From NCBI RefSeq assembly GCF_041296385.1, contig NW_027183949.1, positions 1,958,501 through 2,022,500 of the forward strand: a DNA stretch of 64,000 nucleotides. Reading direction: 5' to 3'. The position numbers were made by a program, and so were the translations under genes. The DNA is from Aphelocoma coerulescens (lineage: Eukaryota > Chordata > Aves > Passeriformes > Corvidae). Positions 37,401 to 48,411 of the stretch are shown here, one piece after another; positions within the stretch are counted from its first letter, which is position 1, and every line of letters begins with the position of its first letter. The notes beneath the pieces were generated by a model. The model was not told where the DNA came from, ran no database searches, and saw only the letters and a program-made list of their open reading frames with translations.

Positions 37401-39618
37401 CCAGCCCTCCCCCACCAGGTTTGGGAAAAAAGAATTTTCCTGGGAAGAAAGTGAAAGAGATAAAAACTATTTTTTTAACAAACACACAGGAAAAGGATAA
37501 CAATGCTAAATATTAAAACCTCTCGCTGTGCAGAGAAAGCTGGGATAATTTGAGAGTCCTTCCGTGTTTCGGTGGGGTCTCCTGAAACATCCCTAGACAG
37601 CGAGGCCCGTGCAAAGAAATAGGGAGTGATTCTTGAGAGAAGTTGCAGAGCTCTTTCTTCTCCAGCCACATGGGCGGGGCACTGCCAAAGAACTGAGCAA
37701 TCACGGCACAACCAGGGCCCTCCTGGCACAGGGCAACACAAAATAAGCAGTGCTGAACAGGATTAGGGCACATGTGAGCAGGGAGCAGGGAGACCCCCGT
37801 GCCCAGGCCATGCCTCTACCCCAGGGTCCCCTCTCCCATGACCTCATGGCAGGGGGGAGGAACCCCAACACTTCCGTAGGTGTAGCCTCTCTCCTCCTCC
37901 TTGCAGCTGGCTCATGGGCCCACATTCAGGGCCCCCTCCTCGGGAGAAAATTCTCCCAGTGTGGTCTGATGTTGAAAGAGTCAAGAAGAGAAGAAGGGAA
38001 AAAAACCCCCGAAGTCCCAGGAAAACAAAGTTCAACTCTCCATCTCCCTCCAGAGAAAAGGAGCTGAAAACTGGCTCAAAAGAAACAAGGTTGCTTCCTC
38101 CGCTCTTGCTGCAAGCAGGATGCAGAGGAGTGGGGATGTGTGTCCTTGAACAAACGCTCTGAGAAGTTTGTCCGGTTTTTTTCCTCTCCCCCCTCTCAGG
38201 CTCAGTTGAAAGGCACAGAAATGCACAAAGTTCACTTCTGGGCATAGAGCAGCGATAGGGGATACACACGATAAAGTCACCCCAAGACACAGGGACAGAG
38301 AATTCAGTGGAAAGACTCCGAGAATTCTGCTCCCAGAGATCATTCATTCCTGCTCACACTGACCCTTGTAGAAAGGGGACATCGTTCCAGGCAGCCTGTA
38401 CTGAGCATGTGGCTCCTGAGTGGGGTTTGTTGTTTAGGAAACCTGCTCCGGCTTTTCCATTCTTTCCTTGCAAACAGGAAAACTTCTCCTGGGGCTGTGT
38501 GCAGGCAGAGCCCTGAGGAGAGCAGGTGGCACATGGTGCGCTGGGCTGGGACAGCCAGCTGCAGAGCTCAAGGGAAGAAGCCCAAAGTGTCACAATGGCT
38601 CCTTGCCTTCACATGCAACACCTGGGTCACAATGGTCTCCTTGATTCCATGAGGCCCCACTGTGTCACAATGGCTCCTTGGTTCCATCAGGTTCCGCAGT
38701 GTCACCATGGTCTCCTTTGATCCGCACTGTCATCATGGACAATTGGTTCCATGAGGCCCCGCAGTGTCACAATGGTCCCTTGCTTCCATAGCTTTTACGT
38801 TGTAACAATGGACTCCTTGCTTCTATGAGCTAGCGTGCTTTTTGCAGAGGTGTCTTTGGTTCCCACAAGGCCCCGCTGTGTCTCAGTGCACCCTGGCTTC
38901 CATGTGGATCTGGAGTATCACAAAGGCTCCTTGGTTCCACCAGGTCCTGCTGTGTCACAATGGGTCCTGTGGTCCCTGAGGCCCTCCAAAGTCATCGTGG
39001 AGGCTTGCTTCCATGAGGTTCCATTATGTGCCAGTGGTCATCTTGGTTCCAGGAGTTTCCTTAGTGTCACAATGCTCTCCATGCTTCCATGATTCCCCAC
39101 AATGTCCCAATGCTCTCCATGCTTCCATTAGGCCCTGCTTTGCCACAATGGTCCCCTTGTTTCCATGAGGCCCCGCTGTGTCACAATGGACGCATGGTTC
39201 CATGATGTTGCGTGGTGTCACCGTGCTCTTCTTGAATCCGCAGTGGAACAATGGACCATTGGTTCCATGCGGCCTGGCCGTGTCACAATGGGCTCCTTGA
39301 TTCCATGATTCCCCACGGTGTCACAATGGAGCCTTGTTTCTAGGAGGTTCTGTACTGTCACAATTGGCTCCTTGATGCCATCAGCCCCTGCAGAGTCACA
39401 ATGGCTCCTTGGTTCCATGAGGAACACAATAGCTTGGCATAAGCATTGAGCAACAGCTGCTGAACACACCTGGCAACATCTGCTTGCATCAAAAGAGGGC
39501 GTCAAGCTGACAATGGCACCAGCAGCTTCCATCTGCAACAGAGACCCAGGAAAGGACAGGCTGTGCCGGTTTGAACAAATTTGGAGGAAAATATCCTCTG
39601 ATAGAAGGCAGCTTACAT
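37401..39618 (+). repeat. Macrosatellite unit 18 (long, mosaic: class 3 front, class 4 rear)
   Basis: This is a 2,218-bp unit. The front carries class-3 markers (GGGAGTGATTC, seven-T run, GATCATTCATTCC) and matches unit 11. From GTCACCATGG at about 38701 the minisatellite switches to unit 8/15 variants (CACTGTC, GCTAGCGTGC, CAGAGTCACAATGG). The switch lies between about 38470 and 38704. Confidence 0.95.
38588..39430 (+). repeat. Minisatellite block of unit 18 (long form)
   Basis: This 843-bp block carries unit 8/15 variants behind a class-3 front. Confidence 0.9.
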
Positions 39619-41794
39619 CCAGCCCTCCCCCACCAGGTTTGGGAAAAAAGAATTTTCCTGGGAAGGAAGTGAAAGAGATAAAAACTATTTTTTTAACAAA
39701 CACCCAGGAAAAGGATAACAATGCTAAATATTAAAACCTCTCGCTGTGCAGAGAAACCTGGGATAATTTGAGAGTCCTTCCGTGTTTCGGTGGGGTCTCC
39801 TGAAACATCCCTAGACAGCGAGGCCCGTGCAAAGAAATAGGGAGCGATTCTTGAGAGAAGTTGCAGAGCTCTTTCTTCTCCAGCCACATGGGCGGGGCAC
39901 TGCCAAAGAACTGAGCAATCACGGCACAAGCAGGGCCCTCCTGGCACAGGGCAACACAAAATGAGCAGTGCTGAATAGGATTAGGGCACATTTAAGCAAG
40001 GAGACCCCCGTGCCCAGGCCATGCCTTTACCCCAGGGTCCCCTCTCCCATGACCTCATGGCAGGGGGGAGGAACCCCAACACTTCCGTAGGTGTAGCCTC
40101 TCTCCTCCTCCTTGCAGCTGGCTCATGGGCCCACATTCAGGGCCCCCACCTCGGCAGAAAATTCTCCCAATGTGGTCTGATGTGGAAAAAGTCAAGAAGA
40201 GAAGAAGGGAAAAAAAAACCCCGAAGTCCCAGGAAAACAAAGTTCAACTCTCCATCTCCCTCCAGAGAAAAGGAGCTGAAAACTGGCTCAAAAGAAACAA
40301 GGTTGCTTCCTTCGCTCTTGCTGCAAGCAGGATGCAGAGGAGTGTGGATGTGTGTCCTTGAACAAACGCTCTGAGAAGTTTGTCCGGTTTTTTTTCCTCT
40401 CCCCCCTCTCAGGCTCAGTTGAAAGGCACAGAAATGCACAAAGTTCACTTCTGGGCATAGAGCAGCAATAGGGGATACACATGATAAAGTCACCCCAAGA
40501 CACAGGGACAGAGAATTCAGTGGAAAGACTCCGAGAATTCTGCTCCCAGAGATCATTCATTCCTGCTCACCCTGACCCTTGTAGAAAGGGGACATCGTTC
40601 CAGGCAGCCTGTACTGAGCATGTGGCTCCTGAGTGGGGTTTGTTGTTTAGGAAACCTGCTCCGGCTTTTCCATTCTTTCCTTGCAAACAGGAAAACTTCT
40701 CCTGGGGCTGTGTGCAGGCAGAGCCCTGAGGAGAGCAGGTGGCACATGGTGCGCTGGGCTGGGACAGCCAGCTGCAGAGCTCAAGGGAAGAAGCCCAAAG
40801 TGTCACAATGGCTCCTTGCCTTCACATGCAACACCTGGGTCACAATGGTCTCCTTGATTCCATGAGGCCCCACTGTGTCACAATGGCTCCTTGGTTCCAT
40901 CAGGTTCCGCAGTGTCCCCATGGTCTCCTTTGATCCGCATTGTCATCATGGACAATTGGTTCCATGAGGCCCCGCAGTGTCACAATGGTCCCTTGCTTCC
41001 ATAGGTTTGATGTTGTAACAATGGACTCCTTGCTTCTATGAGCTAGCCTGCTTTTTGCAGAGGGGTCTTTGGTTCCAACAAGGCCCCGCTGTGTCTCAGT
41101 GCACCCTGGCTTCCATGTGGATCTGGAGTATCACAAAGGCTCCTTGGTTCCACCAGGTCCTGCTGTGTCACAATGGGTCCTGTGGTCCCTGAGGCCTTCC
41201 AAAGTCATCATGGAGGCTTGCTTCCATGAGGTTCCATTATGTGCCAGTGGTCATCTTGGTTCCAGGAGTTTCCTTAGTGTCACAATGCTCTCCATGCTTC
41301 CATTAGGCCCTGCTTTGCCACAATGGTCCCCTTGTTTCCATGAGGCCCCGCTGTGTCACAATGGACGCACGGTTCCATGATGTTGCGTGGTGTCACCGTG
41401 CTCTTCTTGAATCCGCAGTGGAACCATGGACCATTGGTTCCATGCGGCCTGGCCGTGTCACAATGGGCTCCTTGATTCCATGATTCCCCACGGTGTCACA
41501 ATGGAGCCTTGTTTCTAGGAGGTTCTGTACTGTCACAATTGCCTCCTTGATGCCATCAGCCCCTGCAGTGTCACAATGGCTCCTTGGTTCCATGAGGAAC
41601 ACAATAGCTTGGCATAAGCATTGAGCAACAGCTGCTGAACACACCTGGCAACATCTGCTTGCATCAAAAGAGGGCGTCAAGCTGACAATGGCACCAGCAG
41701 CTTCCATCTGCAACAGACACCCAGGGAAAGGACAGGCTGTGCCGGTTTGGACAAATGTGGAGGAAAATATCCTCTGATAGAAGGCAGGTTACAC
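39619..41794 (+). repeat. Macrosatellite unit 19 (short, class 2)
   Basis: This is a 2,176-bp unit that matches unit 9 at +21,986 and unit 16 at +6,576. It carries the class-2 7-bp deletion near 39991. Confidence 0.96.
40801..41605 (+). repeat. Minisatellite block of unit 19 (short form)
   Basis: This 805-bp block is of the unit 9/16 type. Confidence 0.9.
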
Positions 41795-43976
41795 CCAGCC
41801 CTCCCCCACCAGGTTTGGGAAAAAAGAATTTTCCTGGGAAGAAAGTGAAAGAGATAAAAACTATTTTTTTAACAAACACCCAGGAAAAGGATAACAATGC
41901 TAAATATTAAAAGCTCTCGCTGTGCAGAGAAAGCTGGGATAATTTGAGAGTCCTTCCGTGTTTCGGTGGGGTCTCCTGAAACATCCCTAGACAGCGAGGC
42001 CCGTGCAAAGAAATAGGGAGCGATTCTTGAGAGAAGTTTCAGAGCTCTTTCTTCTCCAGCCACATGGGCGGGGCACTGCCAAAGAACTGAGCAATCACGG
42101 CACAACCAGGGCCCTCCTGGCACAGGGCAACACAAAATAAGCAGTGCTGAACAGGATTAGGGCACATGTCAGCAGGGAGCAGGGAGACCCCCGTGCCCAG
42201 GCCATGCCTCTACCCCAGGGTCCCCTCTCCCATGACCTCATGGCAGGGGGGAGGAACCCCAACACTTCCGTAGGTGTAGCCTCTCTCCTCCTCCTTGCAG
42301 CTGGCTCATGGGCCCACATTCAGGGCCCCCTCCTCGGGAGAAAATTCTCCCAGTGTGGTCTGATGTTGAAAGAGTCAAGAAGAGAAGAAGGGAAAAAAAC
42401 CCCCGAAGTCCCAGGAAAACAAAGTTCAACTCTCCATCTCCCTCCAGAGAAAAGGAGCTGAAAACTGGCTCAAAAGAAACAAGGTTGCTTCCTCCGCTCT
42501 TGCTGCAAGCAGGATGCAGAGGAGTGGGGATGTGTGTCCTTGAACAAACGCTCTGAGAAGTTTGTCCGGTTTTTTTTCCTCTCCCCCCTCTCAGGCTCAG
42601 TTGAAAGGCACAGAAACGCACAAAGTTCACTTCTGGGCATAGAGCAGCGATAGGGGATACACACGATAAAGTCACCCCAAGACACAGGGACAGAGAATTC
42701 AGTGGAAAGACTCCGAGAATTCTGCTCCCAGAGATGGATCATTCCTGCTCACACTGACCCTTGTAGAAAGGGGACATCGCTCCAGGCAGCCTGTACTGAG
42801 CATGTGGCTCCTGAGTGGGGTTTGTTGTTTAGGAAACCTGGTCCGGCTTTTCCATTCTTTCCTTCCAAACAGGAAAACTTCTCCTGGGGCTGTGTGCAGG
42901 CAGAGCCCTGAGGAGAGCAGGTGGCACATGGTGCGCTGGGCTGGGACAGCCAGCTGCAGAGCTCAAGGGAAGAAGCCCAAAGTGTCACAATGGCTCCTTG
43001 CCTTCACATGCAACACCTGGGTCACAATGGTCTCCTTGATTCCATGAGGCCCCACTGTGTCACAATGGCTCCTTGGTTCCATCAGGTTCCGCAGTGTCCC
43101 CATGGTCTCCTTTGATCCGCATTGTCATCATGGACAATTGGTTCCATGAGGCCCCGCAGTGTCACAATGGTCCCTTGCTTCCATAGGTTTTACGTTGTAA
43201 CAATGGACTCCTTGCTTCCATGAGCTAGCCTGCTTTTTGCAGAGGGGTCTTTGGTTCCAACAAGGCCCCGCTGTGTCTCAGTGCACCCTGGCTTCCATGT
43301 GGATCTGGAGTATCACAAAGGCTCCTTGGTTCCACCAGGTCCTGCTGTGTCACAATGGGTCCTGTGGTCCCTGAGGCCTTCCAAAGTCATCATGGAGGCT
43401 TGCTTCCATGAGGTTCCATTATGTGCCAGTGGTCATCTTGGTTCCAGGAGTTTCCTTAGTGTCACAATGCTCTCCATGCTTCCATTAGGCCCTGCTTTGC
43501 CACAATGGTCCCCTTGTTTCCATGAGGCCCCGCTGTGTCACAATGGACGCACGGTTCCATGATGTTGCGTGGTGTCACCGTGCTCTTCTTGAATCCGCAG
43601 TGGAACCATGGACCATTGGTTCCATGCGGCCTGGCCGTGTCACAATGGGCTCCTTGATTCCATGATTCCCCACGGTGTCACAATGGAGCCTTGTTTCTAG
43701 GAGGTTCTGTACTGTCACAATTGCCTCCTTGATGCCATCAGCCCCTGCAGTGTCACAATGGCTCCTTGGTTCCATGAGGAACACAATAGCTTGGCATAAG
43801 CATTGAGCAACAGCTGCTGAACACACCTGGCAACATCTGCTTGCATCAAAAGAGGGCTTCAAGCTGACAATGGCACCAGCAGCTTCCATCTGCAACAGAC
43901 ACCCAGGGAAAGGACAGGCTGTGCCGGTTTGGACAAATGTGGAGGAAAATATCCTCTGATAGAAGGCAGGTTACAC
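41795..43976 (+). repeat. Macrosatellite unit 20 (short, class 1)
   Basis: This 2,182-bp unit is unit-10/17-like (AAACGCAC, CGCTCCAGG, CTGGTCCGG). It differs from them by GAAGTTTCAGAG near 42034 and by CAATTGCCTCC near 43719 (CAATTGGCTCC in units 10 and 17). Confidence 0.96.
42983..43787 (+). repeat. Minisatellite block of unit 20 (short form)
   Basis: This 805-bp block has CAATTGCCTCC near its end, unlike units 10 and 17. Confidence 0.9.
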
Positions 43977-46194
43977 CCAGCCCTCCCCCACCAGGTTTGG
44001 GAAAAAAGAATTTTCCTGGGAAGAAAGTGAAAGAGATAAAAACTATTTTTTTAACAAACACACAGGAAAAGGATAACAATGCTAAATATTAAAACCTCTC
44101 GCTGTGCAGAGAAAGCTGGGATAATTTGAGAGTCCTTCCGTGTTTCGGTGGGGTCTCCTGAAACATCCCTAGACAGCGAGGCCCGTGCAAAGAAATAGGG
44201 AGTGATTCTTGAGAGAAGTTGCAGAGCTCTTTCTTCTCCAGCCACATGGGCGGGGCACTGCCAAAGAACTGAGCAATCACGGCACAACCAGGGCCCTCCT
44301 GGCACAGGGCAACACAAAATAAGCAGTGCTGAACAGGATTAGGGCACATGTGAGCAGGGAGCAGGGAGACCCCCGTGCCCAGGCCATGCCTCTACCCCAG
44401 GGTCCCCTCTCCCATGACCTCATGGCAGGGGGGAGGAACCCCAACACTTCCGTAGGTGTAGCCTCTCTCCTCCTCCTTGCAGCTGGCTCATGGGCCCACA
44501 TTCAGGGCCCCCTCCTCGGGAGAAAATTCTCCCAGTGTGGTCTGATGTTGAAAGAGTCAAGAAGAGAAGAAGGGAAAAAAACCCCCGAAGTCCCAGGAAA
44601 ACAAAGTTCAACTCTCCATCTCCCTCCAGAGAAAAGGAGCTGAAAACTGGCTCAAAAGAAACAAGGTTGCTTCCTCCGCTCTTGCTGCAAGCAGGATGCA
44701 GAGGAGTGGGGATGTGTGTCCTTGAACAAACGCTCTGAGAAGTTTGTCCGGTTTTTTTCCTCTCCCCCCTCTCAGGCTCAGTTGAAAGGCACAGAAATGC
44801 ACAAAGTTCACTTCTGGGCATAGAGCAGCGATAGGGGATACACACGATAAAGTCACCCCAAGACACAGGGACAGAGAATTCAGTGGAAAGACTCCGAGAA
44901 TTCTGCTCCCAGAGATCATTCATTCCTGCTCACACTGACCCTTGTAGAAAGGGGACATCGTTCCAGGCAGCCTGTACTGAGCATGTGGCTCCTGAGTGGG
45001 GTTTGTTGTTTAGGAAACCTGCTCCGGCTTTTCCATTCTTTCCTTGCAAACAGGAAAACTTCTCCTGGGGCTGTGTGCAGGCAGAGCCCTGAGGAGAGCA
45101 GGTGGCACATGGTGCGCTGGGCTGGGACAGCCAGCTGCAGAGCTCAAGGGAAGAAGCCCAAAGTGTCACAATGGCTCCTTGCCTTCACATGCAACACCTG
45201 GGTCACAATGGTCTCCTTGATTCCATGAGGCCCCACTGTGTCACAATGGCTCCTTGGTTCCATCAGGTTCCGCAGTGTCCCCATGGTCTCCTTTGATCCG
45301 CATTGTCATCATGGACAATTGGTTCCATGAGGCCCCGCAGTGTCACAATGGTCCCTTGCTTCCATAGCTTTGATGTTGTAACAATGGACTCCTTGCTTCC
45401 ATGAGCTAGCCTGCTTTTTGCAGAGGTGTCTTTGGTTCCCACAAGGCCCCGCTGTGTCTCAGTGCACCCTGGCTTCCATGTGGATCTGGAGTATCACAAA
45501 GGCTCCTTGGTTCCACCAGGTCCTGCTGTGTCACAATGGGTCCTGTGGTCCCTGAGGCCCTCCAAAGTCATCGTGGAGGCTTGCTTCCATGAGGTTCCAT
45601 TATGTGCCAGTGGTCATCTTGGTTCCAGGAGTTTCCTTAGTGTCACAATGCTCTCCATGCTTCCATGATTCCCCACAATGTCCCAATGCTCTCCATGCTT
45701 CCATTAGGCCCTGCTTTGCCACAATGGTCCCCTTGTTTCCATGAGGCCCCGCTGTGTCACAATGGACGCACGGTTCCATGATGTTGCGTGGTGTCACCGT
45801 GCTCTTCTTGAATCCGCAGTGGAACCATGGACCATTGGTTCCATGCGGCCTGGCCGTGTCACAATGGGCTCCTTGATTCCATGATTCCCCACGGTGTCAC
45901 AATGGAGCCTTGTTTCTAGGAGGTTCTGTACTGTCACAATTGCCTCCTTGATGCCATCAGCCCCTGCAGTGTCACAATGGCTCCTTGGTTCCATGAGGAA
46001 CACAATAGCTTGGCATAAGCATTGAGCAACAGCTGCTGAACACACCTGGCAACATCTGCTTGCATCAAAAGAGGGCGTCAAGCTGACAATGGCACCAGCA
46101 GCTTCCATCTGCAACAGAGACCCAGGAAAGGACAGGCTGTGCCGGTTTGAACAAATTTGGAGGAAAATATCCTCTGATAGAAGGCAGCTTACAT
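43977..46194 (+). repeat. Macrosatellite unit 21 (long, class 3)
   Basis: This is a 2,218-bp unit with a class-3 front and a unit-11-type minisatellite (GTCCCCATGG, GCATTGTC, GCTTTGATGTTG). It is the first unit of a 6,655-bp tandem duplication. Confidence 0.96.
45164..46006 (+). repeat. Minisatellite block of unit 21 (long form)
   Basis: This 843-bp block is of the unit 11 type. Confidence 0.9.
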
Positions 46195-48411
46195 CCAGCC
46201 CTCCCCCACCAGGTTTGGGAAAAAAGAATTTTCCTGGGAAGGAAGTGAAAGAGATAAAAACTATTTTTTTAACAAACACCCAGGAAAAGGATAACAATGC
46301 TAAATATTAAAACCTCTCGCTGTGCAGAGAAACCTGGGATAATTTGAGAGTCCTTCCGTGTTTCGGTGGGGTCTCCTGAAACATCCCTAGACAGCGAGGC
46401 CCGTGCAAAGAAATAGGGAGCGATTCTTGAGAGAAGTTGCAGAGCTCTTTCTTCTCCAGCCACATGGGCGGGGCACTGCCAAAGAACTGAGCAATCACGG
46501 CACAACCAGGGCCCTCCTGGCACAAGGCAACACAAAATAAGCAGTGCTGAACAGGATTAGGGCACATGTCAGCAGGGAGCAGGGAGACCCCCCGTGCCCA
46601 GGCCATGCCTCTACCCCAGGGTCCCCTCTCCCATGACCTCATGGCAGGGGGGAGGAACCCCAACACTTCCGTAGGTGCAGTCTCTCTCCTCCTCCTTGCA
46701 GCTGGCTCATGGGCCCACATTCAGGGCCCCCACCTCGGGAGAAAATTCTCCCAGTGTGGTCTGATGTTGAAAGAGTCAAGAAGAGAAGAGGGGAAAAAAA
46801 ACCCCAAAGTCCCAGGAAAACAAAGTTCAACTCTCCATCTCCCTCCAGAGAAAAGGAGCTGAAAACTGGCTCAAAAGAAACAAGGTTGCTTCCTCCGCTC
46901 TTGCTGCAAGCAGGATGCAGAGGAGTGTGGATGTGTGTCCTTGAACAAACGCTCTGAGAAGGTTGTCCGGTTTTTTTTCCTCTCCCCCCTCTCAGGCTCA
47001 GTTGAAAGGCACAGAAATGCACAAAGTTCACTTCTGGGCATAGAGCAGCGATAGGGGATACACACGATAAAGTCACCCCAAGACACAGGGACAGAGCATT
47101 CAGTGGAAAGACTCCGAGAATTCTGCTCCCAGACATCATTCCTGCTCACACTGACCCTTGCAGAAAGGGGACATCGTTCCAGGCAGCCTGTACTGAGCAT
47201 GTGGCTCCTGAGTGGGGTTTGTTGTTTAGGAAACCTGCTCAGGCTTTTCCATTCTTTCCTGGCAAACAGGAAAACTTCTCCTGGGGCTGTGTGCAGGCAG
47301 AGCCCTGAGGAGAGCAGGTGGCACATGGTGCGCTGGGCTGGGACAGCCAGCTGCAGAGCTCAAGGGAAGAAGCCCAAAGTGTCACAATGGCTCCTTGCCT
47401 TCACATGCAACACCTGGGTCACAATGGTCTCCTTGATTCCATGAGGCCCCACTGTGTCACAATGGCTCCTTGGTTCCATCAGGTTCCGCAGTGTCACCAT
47501 GGTCTCCTTTGATCCGCACTGTCATCATGGACAATTGGTTCCATGAGGCCCCGCAGTGTCACAATGGTCCCTTGCTTCCATAGCTTTTACGTTGTAACAA
47601 TGGACTCCTTGCTTCTATGAGCTAGCGTGCTTTTTGCAGAGGTGTCTTTGGTTCCCACAAGGCCCCGCTGTGTCTCAGTGCACCCTGGCTTCCATGTGGA
47701 TCTGGAGTATCACAAAGGCTCCTTGGTTCCACCAGGTCCTGCTGTGTCACAATGGGTCCTGTGGTCCCTGAGGCCCTCCAAAGTCATCGTGGAGGCTTGC
47801 TTCCATGAGGTTCCATTATGTGCCAGTGGTCATCTTGGTTCCAGGAGTTTCCTTAGTGTCACAATGCTCTCCATGCTTCCATGATTCCCCACAATGTCCC
47901 AATGCTCTCCATGCTTCCATTAGGCCCTGCTTTGCCACAATGGTCCCCTTGTTTCCATGAGGCCCCGCTGTGTCACAATGGACGCACGGTTCCATGATGT
48001 TGCGTGGTGTCACCGTGCTCTTCTTGAATCCGCAGTGGAACCATGGACCATTGGTTCCATGCGGCCTGGCCGTGTCACAATGGGCTCCTTGATTCCATGA
48101 TTCCCCACGGTGTCACAATGGAGCCTTGTTTCTAGGAGGTTCTGTACTGTCACAATTGCCTCCTTGATGCCATCAGCCCCTGCAGTGTCACAATGGCTCC
48201 TTGGTTCCATGAGGAACACAATAGCTTGGCATAAGCATTGAGCAACAGCTGCTGAACACACCTGGCAACATCTGCTTGCATCAAAAGAGGGCGTCAAGCT
48301 GACAATGGCACCAGCAGCTTCCATCTGCAACAGACACCCAGGGAAAGGACAGGCTGTGCCGGTTTGGACAAATGTGGAGGAAAATATCCTCTGATAGAAG
48401 GCAGGTTACAC
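46195..48411 (+). repeat. Macrosatellite unit 22 (long, class 4, EcoRI-site variant)
   Basis: This is a 2,217-bp unit that matches unit 12 at +21,986 and unit 25 at +6,655 (GAGCATTCAG near 47095, CAGACATCATTCC near 47129). Confidence 0.96.
47380..48222 (+). repeat. Minisatellite block of unit 22 (long form)
   Basis: This 843-bp block is class 4. Confidence 0.9.

Larger units (their letters stand above)
27192..38703 (+). repeat. ~11.5-kb segment recurring at +15,410 bp, copy 2
   Basis: Rear of unit 13 through front of unit 18. Few differences from copy 1 were seen, including ATGTCAGC versus ATGTGAGC near 35590 and AACCTCTCG versus AAGCTCTCG near 37519. Confidence 0.85.
32128..38703 (+). repeat. 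6,576-bp three-unit segment, copy 1
   Basis: From the minisatellite of unit 15 to the minisatellite of unit 18. The following 6,576 bp have the same class order (4 rear, 2, 1, 3 front). Confidence 0.75.
38704..45279 (+). repeat. 6,576-bp three-unit segment, copy 2
   Basis: This is the adjacent direct copy of 32128-38703, ending where unit 21 reads GTCCCCATGG at 45280. Unit 20 differs from unit 17 at several positions, so this block may instead descend from units 8-11. Confidence 0.7.
38470..48372 (+). repeat. ~9.9-kb segment recurring at +21,986 bp, copy 2
   Basis: It starts in mosaic unit 18 and ends in unit 22. Unit 20 has substitutions against unit 10 (GTTTCAGAG, CAATTGCCTCC), so the match is close but not perfect. 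Confidence 0.8.
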
